From a bacterium (GTDB taxonomy: Bacteria > Vulcanimicrobiota > Xenobia > Xenobiales > JADMJV01), in the NCBI GenBank assembly GCA_018266105.1, contig JAFEBA010000037.1:1-64000 (forward strand): a stretch of 64,000 nt of DNA, in the 5' to 3' direction. The notes below the pieces were generated by a model that worked only from the letters and a program-made list of their open reading frames with translations, ran no database searches and was not told where the DNA came from. Shown one piece after another: positions 58,610 to 64,000 of the stretch; position 1 is the stretch's first letter, and each line of letters begins with the position of its first letter. The position numbers and the translations under genes are program-made.

Positions 58610-60034
58610 TCACAGCCAACGATAGCTGGAGGGAGCTTCGGGACCGGGGAGATTGATCCAGGAGTTGTGGAAAAAACCGTTGTAGCGGTAGCGCTCGGGT
58701 TGGAAGTCGGGGATGTCGATCAGCTTGGCCCGCTCAGTATGGCCGTCAAGCTGCTCCCACATTTCGATTTTTAGATGGTCGGGCTGGTAGCGAGCACAGA
58801 GCTCCTGGGCCCAGAAGTAGTAGATGTAAGGATCGCCAAAGGTGCGCACCTGGGCCGAGGTCAGCATCCTGGGGTTGAAAACCAGGGTTTGCTCGTCGCC
58901 TTCTTTTACGGTTCCTTTTGGATGATAATTGCGCAGCAGATCGGGACCTTGATAAACCTCGACCTCGACCTCGGTCTCCTCCAGTGGTTCCAGGGTGCCG
59001 TCTTCCAGGATGGCGCCGTTGCGCCAGGGGCGATGCAGGTTAAAGACATAGCTGCGGTCACCCTTGCTGAACTCGGCCCGGAAGTCTACGGCCCGGTTGG
59101 CATCAAACATAAAGACTCCGAAATACTTGCCTTCGTGAGTCAGGCGGGCGTCGCCGGGAATGAGAAAGTGCCAGAGCCCGCCCGCCAGCAGCAGCAGTTG
59201 CAGCAGCCAGGCGGGTATGTCCGCTCGCCGGAAACGATAGCCGGCCGCGATGGGTTGATCGAAGTCCAGAAAACAACCGACTACGATCGGGGTCATCAAG
59301 CTGGTGTATTTGAAACCAACCAGCAAGCCCGAATAGAGATGGAAGACGATGTAGATACCCCAGACGATTAGACGCGGAGTTCGCCAGCGCATAAACCAGA
59401 CCCAGGGAAGCACCAGTTCCATGAAGATGATGCCCTGCTGCGCGACCATCACAAAGGTGGGATCTTCCGGCAACAACGGAAGCTTGCCGGGCACCGAGTT
59501 GAAGTATTCGCCCAGCAGCCAGGATGGGGTCAGTTTGATAAAGCCGCTCATCAGGTAGCTGACGACCAGCGAGACGCGAATGAAAAAGAGCTTGCTGCCG
59601 GATGGCGCCAGCAGAAAAGCCAGCGTATAGACCAGATGTAGATGGTGAAAGTTGGCGAACAGGCGCAGGTCGCTCAGGTAAAAGAAGAGCTTGTTCACCC
59701 ACAGGATGGCCATGATCAGAAGCGGTAGGGTGGTCTCTTTCAAATACAAAAGAGAGAGCGCGGCCATCAGCGCGGTCAGACCCAGGCCATACAGATAGTA
59801 TTTGGTCTGGATATGGTTTAGAAAAATCAGCCAGCGAGAGTGCTCAAAGAGAAAAAAAGGTACGTAGTTGGCCGTCTCGGTGCCCTTGGTGGACAAGGCC
59901 GCGGCAGACCTCCACCAGTCGAAGAACGTCATGTGGAAGTAGTACAGCAAGGCGCCGCAAATCAGGCGCAGCCGGGGATCGGCGTCCACCTCGCTGGCTC
60001 CCAGCCATTCCCCCAGTCGCGTCCAGAGCCGCAC
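58610..60034 (-). CDS. HTTM / vitamin K-dependent gamma-carboxylase-like membrane protein
   Basis: 474 aa. Residues ~20-300 contain eight or nine hydrophobic helices with the HTTM-like pattern (FANFHHLHLVYTLAFLLAPS, ELVLPWVWFMRWRTPRL, VFHLYSGLLVGFKYTSL). The ~170-residue extracytoplasmic C-terminus (YFGVFMFDANRAVDFR, YFWAQELCARYQPDHLKIEM) resembles the tail of VKGC-related proteins. True VKGC makes gamma-carboxyglutamate; bacterial HTTM proteins also occur in peptide-processing systems such as SdpB. Next to the acidic secreted protein, a role in modifying or exporting it is possible but untested. Confidence 0.68.
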   Translation of the reverse strand: MRLWTRLGEWLGASEVDADPRLRLICGALLYYFHMTFFDWWRSAAALSTKGTETANYVPFFLFEHSRWLIFLNHIQTKYYLYGLGLTALMAALSLLYLKETTLPLLIMAILWVNKLFFYLSDLRLFANFHHLHLVYTLAFLLAPSGSKLFFIRVSLVVSYLMSGFIKLTPSWLLGEYFNSVPGKLPLLPEDPTFVMVAQQGIIFMELVLPWVWFMRWRTPRLIVWGIYIVFHLYSGLLVGFKYTSLMTPIVVGCFLDFDQPIAAGYRFRRADIPAWLLQLLLLAGGLWHFLIPGDARLTHEGKYFGVFMFDANRAVDFRAEFSKGDRSYVFNLHRPWRNGAILEDGTLEPLEETEVEVEVYQGPDLLRNYHPKGTVKEGDEQTLVFNPRMLTSAQVRTFGDPYIYYFWAQELCARYQPDHLKIEMWEQLDGHTERAKLIDIPDFQPERYRYNGFFHNSWINLPGPEAPSSYRWL

Positions 60035-60071
60035 GCAAGGATTTTCTCAAAGCCTCCCCTAAAGTCCTGGG

Positions 60072-61814
60072 ATGACGACGCGCCGGGCCGGGCTTATGCT
60101 GCTGGGTTGCCTGGCCGGTTGCGCCCACCAGGCAAGCCCCCTTCAGGAAAACTTCTATGAGGTAGCGCGTCCGCGTTGGAATCGCAACGGTGATCTGGCC
60201 TACCTGAGCGATGAGAGCGGTTCCTGGCGTGCCCATGTCATGCTCAAGGCCGGGGGAAGTAGTCGAATCGTGCCGCTGGCCAACGTGACTCTGGCGGCCT
60301 GGGATCCTCGTCGAGCCACTCTGGCTCTGCAATATGACCCGGATGGAACGGAGAGTTTTCAGCTCTCGGAGTGGTCTCCCCAGAACGGACAGATCCGGCC
60401 TTTGGCCGTCAAGCCGGGAGCGGTTCACCATTTTGGGACTTTTTCTCGGACCGGGCACCTGGCTTTCAGCCAGAACGAACGCAGCCCGGCTGATTTTGAT
60501 CTTCAGCTGGACGGGGCTCCAAGCCAGTCCTTGAAGGGCTACAATGTGCCGGTCCGATTCGCGCCGGATGGACGCAAGCTGCTGTATTACAATCAGCCTT
60601 CCACTTTAGAGCAACAGCTTTTTGAGATCGACCTGGCCAGCGGGCGTCGCCAGCAGTTGACGCCCGCAGATGGACATAGTCTCTATCTGGACGCGGCCTA
60701 CCAGGGTCGGAGTCGGTTGTGGATGCTCTCTAATTTAGGATCGGACTATCTAGGTCTGGTGGAGTGGCGTCGCGGCGGAGGCTTTCACAGCTTGTGGCGC
60801 TGCCAGGCCGACATTGAAGACTGGGCCTATGACCGCAAGTCGGGCATGCTGGCGCTGGCCGTTAACCAACAAGGCTATTCTTCTCTTCAATTCGATCCGC
60901 CTCAGAAGCTTCAGGGCTTACCGGCCGGTGTTTACACCCAGCTGGGTTTTCGCTCGGATGGCTCGCTGACTCTGCAGGTTGATGGGCCGACTCAGCCTTC
61001 CTCGGTCTGGCAGGTCTGGCCGGCTCTCGGAAAGGTGCAGAGGTTGCTGGGTCAGCAGGCGCTTGCAAGTCCTCTGGTCTGGCCCATTCCGGTCCGATTC
61101 AAGGCCGCCGACGGCATCGAGCTGGGCGGATTGTTGAGCTGGCCGGAGCGGCCGCGGGCCGGATTGGTGGTCCTGCATGGCGGCCCCGCCAACCAGGCGC
61201 GGCCCACCTTTTCCCCTCTGTATGTGAATCTGGCTCGTCGTGGCGTGGCCGTGCTCCAGTTGGACGTGCGTGGCAGCACCGGCTACGGCCGTCGCTTCGC
61301 CTCCCTGGATGACGGTCCCGGACGCTTACAGGCGGTCGGGGACGTTCAGGCCGGCGCCGAGTATCTGCGCTCCCGGGGAATTCAGCGCCTGGCCCTGATG
61401 GGGCACTCTTACGGAGGTTATCTGGCCTGGCTCAGCGCCGAGCAGCATCCCGAGAGTTGGAGCTGCCTGGTGGTGGGTTCCGCTATCAGCGATCCGCCCG
61501 CCTACTTTAAGACGACCGCCGCCTGGAGGGTGGAGAATCGTCGGGCTGAGTATGGTCTTGGACTGGACCCCAGGTTGTCTCCCATCACTCAGGTCAATCG
61601 TCTTAAAATGCCCGTCTTTCTCTATCACGGTCGGCACGACAGTCGGGTGCCTTTTGCACAAGGTCAGCTGATGGCTGAGGCTTTAAAGGCCCAGGGCACG
61701 CGCCTGGAGTGGCTGGAGTTTTCGGATGAAGGCCACCATCTGTTGGGTCCGGCCAATCGCCGCCTGCTGGCTGAGCGTGTGGATCAATTCTTGCAGAGTG
61801 GACTGGGTTTATGA
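60072..61814 (+). CDS. Secreted S9-family prolyl oligopeptidase-like lipoprotein
   Basis: 580 aa, ATG start. Signal with lipobox LAGC (MTTRRAGLMLLGCLAGCAHQ), a seven-bladed beta-propeller-like N-domain (residues ~30-340: AYLSDESGSWRAHVML, PGRKLLYYNQ-type strands) and an alpha/beta hydrolase domain. Catalytic Ser in MGHSYGGYLAW, Asp in GRHDSRVPF and His in DEGHHLLGP. S9 enzymes cleave oligopeptides after Pro or act as acyl-peptide hydrolases. ATGA overlap with the next gene. Confidence 0.9.
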   Translation: MTTRRAGLMLLGCLAGCAHQASPLQENFYEVARPRWNRNGDLAYLSDESGSWRAHVMLKAGGSSRIVPLANVTLAAWDPRRATLALQYDPDGTESFQLSEWSPQNGQIRPLAVKPGAVHHFGTFSRTGHLAFSQNERSPADFDLQLDGAPSQSLKGYNVPVRFAPDGRKLLYYNQPSTLEQQLFEIDLASGRRQQLTPADGHSLYLDAAYQGRSRLWMLSNLGSDYLGLVEWRRGGGFHSLWRCQADIEDWAYDRKSGMLALAVNQQGYSSLQFDPPQKLQGLPAGVYTQLGFRSDGSLTLQVDGPTQPSSVWQVWPALGKVQRLLGQQALASPLVWPIPVRFKAADGIELGGLLSWPERPRAGLVVLHGGPANQARPTFSPLYVNLARRGVAVLQLDVRGSTGYGRRFASLDDGPGRLQAVGDVQAGAEYLRSRGIQRLALMGHSYGGYLAWLSAEQHPESWSCLVVGSAISDPPAYFKTTAAWRVENRRAEYGLGLDPRLSPITQVNRLKMPVFLYHGRHDSRVPFAQGQLMAEALKAQGTRLEWLEFSDEGHHLLGPANRRLLAERVDQFLQSGLGL

Positions 61815-63454
61815 GCGGCAAGTTTTGGATGGTCGGTCTGTTGTTGGTGGGCTGTTCTCGGCCTGAGGTGGGCGTCTGGATGCAGAAGCTGCCTGTGCAG
61901 TCGGCCATCAAGCCCGAGTTGCTTCAGCAGCTGGCTGGCAGCCTCGGGCAGCCGCCCGATCGGTGGGTCGAGCCGATTCAGAAGGACCGCCAACCCCGGG
62001 TGCTCTGGCTGACCTGGCCTGACGGCAAGATCACCCTGGGCCGGGGTCCGGGACTCCGCCCGGCCTTGGAGAGCGCCCTGGGTCAGAAGGGGCCGCTGCA
62101 GTCCGGTTGGCTCAAGCTGGACCTGGTCAGCCTTTCGGACAATCGTCGCGAAAAGCTGGAGACAGGAATGGATGGGTTGGCCTGGTCCGAGCCGCCCGAA
62201 GCCTTGTTGCCCGACCTGATTTCCCACCGCGCACTGTTGAAGAGCGGGAAGCTACGGAAGGACTACGGCGAGCGTCTGCACACGGCTCAGCGAGCCGAGC
62301 CTCCAGCTTTTCGTTTTCAGACCCAGCAAGCGCTTTGGACTCGTCAGACGGTGGAGCCCCTTTTCCGTGGACACCGCCTCTATCGCGCCCAGGACCTGAC
62401 CTCCGCTCAGCTCCTCAAGGCTGCCCGACTGGCCGGTGACTTTTTGGTGCGCCAACTAGATGCCCGGGGCCACTTCGATTACGCTTATCACCCGGCTGAG
62501 GACCATTCTGAAAATAGTTATAATTCGTTGCGCCACGCCGGCGCTTGCTATGCGCTGTGTCAGCTCAGTCGGGCCAGCCAGCAACCCGCCTACGCCCAGG
62601 CGGCAGCTCGCGGTCTGGGTTACCTGGTCGGGCAATTGAAGCCGGTGGCGGGCGGTGGTTTGGCCCTGGTGGAACAGCGCTCGGTCAAGTTGGGCGGGAA
62701 TGCGCTGGCCGTGATCGCCTTGCTGGAGTATCAGCAGACGACGGGAGACCGACGCTGGTGGCCTCAAGCTCGCCGGCTGGGTCGCACTCTGCTGGCTGCC
62801 CAGGTCCCCTCGGGGGCTTTCCCCGTGCACAAGAGCGATTTTACCAGTGGAGCCAATCTGGAGTTCACCTCCGGTTACTATCCTGGCGAAGCCTTGCTGG
62901 CTCTTCTTTATCTTGATCGTCAGGAACCGGCCGGGCCCTGGCTGGCGGCAGCTCAGCGAGGCGCGCGCTATCTCATCTTGGAGAGAGACCACGGACTGGG
63001 GCCGGATAAGCTGCCCCACGATCACTGGTTGTTGTTGGCCCTTGATCAGTTGCAGCAAAGGAAACCCGACCCCCTTTATCCCGCTCACATGCAGAAACTG
63101 TGCACTGCCATTTGCAGCGCTCAACTGCATCATCAGCCGGAACTGGACTGGAACGGCGGATTCTACCGGCCGCCGCGTACCGGTCCCACCGCCATCCGTT
63201 GCGAGGGGATGGCCGCCGCCTGGCCATGGTTGCAGAAGTCTCAGCAGGAGATCGTCCGGCAATCCCTGTTGGATGGGATGGTTTTTCAGCTCCAGGCTCA
63301 GTTGCAGCCGGAAAGCTGCGTGTATTTTCCCAAGCCGGAGCGACCCCTGGGGGCCATTCCGCGCAGTTTGACCAACTTCGAGGTGCGCATCGATTATTCT
63401 CAACATTTTATCTCGGCAGCCCTGGGAGCGAGGCGGCTTTTCAACTCACCTTGA
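61811..63454 (+). CDS. Lipoprotein with alpha/alpha-barrel domain
   Basis: 547 aa. Signal with lipobox LLLVGCSR (Cys near 15), then ~160 residues that I do not recognise, and from ~200 a six-hairpin-like alpha domain (LLKAARLAGDFLVRQLDARG, AACYALCQLS-type helices, GYYPGEALLALLYLDRQEP, IRCEGMAAAWPWLQK). The barrel resembles glycoside hydrolases and epimerases of the (alpha/alpha)6 fold, but also prenyl or terpenoid cyclase folds. No catalytic residue assigned. Coupled to the S9 peptidase by 4-base overlap. Confidence 0.72.
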   Translation: MSGKFWMVGLLLVGCSRPEVGVWMQKLPVQSAIKPELLQQLAGSLGQPPDRWVEPIQKDRQPRVLWLTWPDGKITLGRGPGLRPALESALGQKGPLQSGWLKLDLVSLSDNRREKLETGMDGLAWSEPPEALLPDLISHRALLKSGKLRKDYGERLHTAQRAEPPAFRFQTQQALWTRQTVEPLFRGHRLYRAQDLTSAQLLKAARLAGDFLVRQLDARGHFDYAYHPAEDHSENSYNSLRHAGACYALCQLSRASQQPAYAQAAARGLGYLVGQLKPVAGGGLALVEQRSVKLGGNALAVIALLEYQQTTGDRRWWPQARRLGRTLLAAQVPSGAFPVHKSDFTSGANLEFTSGYYPGEALLALLYLDRQEPAGPWLAAAQRGARYLILERDHGLGPDKLPHDHWLLLALDQLQQRKPDPLYPAHMQKLCTAICSAQLHHQPELDWNGGFYRPPRTGPTAIRCEGMAAAWPWLQKSQQEIVRQSLLDGMVFQLQAQLQPESCVYFPKPERPLGAIPRSLTNFEVRIDYSQHFISAALGARRLFNSP

Positions 63455-63490
63455 GAGGGGATGCCCGCGAGCTTGAGAAATGTTGCGACT

Positions 63491-64000
63491 ATGTACGTCG
63501 CCTGTGCTAATTGCGGAAACCTGAATAAAGAAGGCGAGGCTACCTGCTACAGTTGTGGCCAGGAGTTGGTGGCCGCCCCCCCTCCGCCTCCGGTCAGCAA
63601 TGAACCTCTTCCTGAGGAAAACCCCTGGCAGGCGAACCTGGATATTCGGGTCCAACCATTGAGTCCGGCTAAGGGAGGCGATCCCAGCAAGGGCCGCTTT
63701 AAGGACCTGGCCTCGCGCTACGAGGCTCGCGCCGTGCCCAAAACTCAGGCCAATGCTGGACACGGTCTGCGGGCGGGCATTCCGGCCGGGCTGCTCACCG
63801 GCGCGATCATGTGCGGCTTTCGTAAATCTCAGGTCGACGATCTGACTCGGATGGCCATTCGCAAGTATCCCAAGATGGACAAGCACGGCTCCCAAATCAT
63901 GGGCTACACAGTCTGCTATGATCTGATTCTGGGACTGCTGATCGGCGTTGCGCTGGGCCTGACCAATCTGCTCTGCTTTCCGTTTGAGGCCAGTCGAACC
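63491..64000 (+). CDS. Zinc-ribbon membrane protein (partial, runs off right edge)
   Basis: Open from the ATG at 63491 to the window end (170 codons). N-terminal zinc ribbon CANCGNLNKEGEATCYSCGQ, then a Pro-rich linker (VAAPPPPPVSNEP), a ~70-residue polar region and at least two hydrophobic helices (LRAGIPAGLLTGAIMCGF, LILGLLIGVALGLTNLLC). Zinc-ribbon/TM proteins of this kind are common and mostly uncharacterised. It is not in an operon overlap with the preceding gene (36-base gap). Confidence 0.75.
   Translation, partial: MYVACANCGNLNKEGEATCYSCGQELVAAPPPPPVSNEPLPEENPWQANLDIRVQPLSPAKGGDPSKGRFKDLASRYEARAVPKTQANAGHGLRAGIPAGLLTGAIMCGFRKSQVDDLTRMAIRKYPKMDKHGSQIMGYTVCYDLILGLLIGVALGLTNLLCFPFEASRT

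Noticed and set aside
1..64000. CRISPR array or tRNA/rRNA genes
   Set aside because: No regular direct repeats with spacers and no cloverleaf or rRNA sequence found on reading.

Overview
The window is GC-rich, densely packed chromosomal DNA from a bacterium I cannot place in a phylum. Many lipoprotein-type signal sequences (a hydrophobic stretch ending in a Cys lipobox), a large RHS protein and secreted enzymes suggest a diderm. The mix of GlnRS, a wax-ester locus, a Thg1-like protein, a duplicated KdpDE and several families I do not recognise points to a poorly sampled, probably free-living lineage. Start codons are often GTG or TTG. Operons often use 4-base stop/start overlaps (ATGA, GTGA, TTGA).

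Region 1 (1-11300) is accessory DNA. A 71-base stretch at the left edge is repeated exactly inside a large RHS/YD-repeat gene 9 kb away. Between the copies lie two overlapping tyrosine recombinases, short iteron-like repeats, a primase/ATPase operon, a divergent XRE regulator with a ParE-type toxin-antitoxin pair, and about 1 kb of non-coding DNA full of perfect GC hairpins. The RHS gene carries an unusual Cys/Lys-rich plus membrane-segment insert, ends in a putative HExxH metallopeptidase tip, and seems damaged at its 5' end.

Region 2 (11300-26100) is centred on neutral-lipid metabolism: an aldehyde dehydrogenase-family protein, a wax ester synthase/DGAT, an HSL-type hydrolase and a fatty acyl reductase, then a divergent SDR-glycosyltransferase-methyltransferase operon. 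It also holds three members of a small membrane-protein family with an M-x-I-Q start and a proline-rich linker, a VOC-domain fusion, a lipoprotein, a multipass protein and glnS.

Region 3 (26100-36700) has a serine hydrolase, a double PilZ protein, a stand-alone 5'-3' exonuclease, an operon of two pilin-like paralogues around a membrane protein, and a probable RNA-repair operon: a YkgJ-TPR protein, an RtcA cyclase fused to a polynucleotide kinase-like domain, and a Thg1-like 3'-5' polymerase. A PAS/HK/GAF hybrid kinase and a tandem beta-repeat protein follow.

Region 4 (36700-53900) has a SUKH-like protein, a long cytochrome P450, an ICMT-like methyltransferase, a polysaccharide deacetylase, small secreted proteins and a complete kdp potassium locus. 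One KdpDE pair is divergent from kdpFABC. A second pair is the tail of the kdpFABC operon, and its KdpD has lost the N-terminal ATP-binding motifs while keeping the kinase core.

Region 5 (53900-64000) has type IV pilin-like genes, a GspF-N-like single-pass protein, a secreted protein ending in 31 consecutive aspartates next to an HTTM/VKGC-like membrane protein, an S9 peptidase, an alpha-barrel lipoprotein, and a zinc-ribbon membrane protein cut by the window end.
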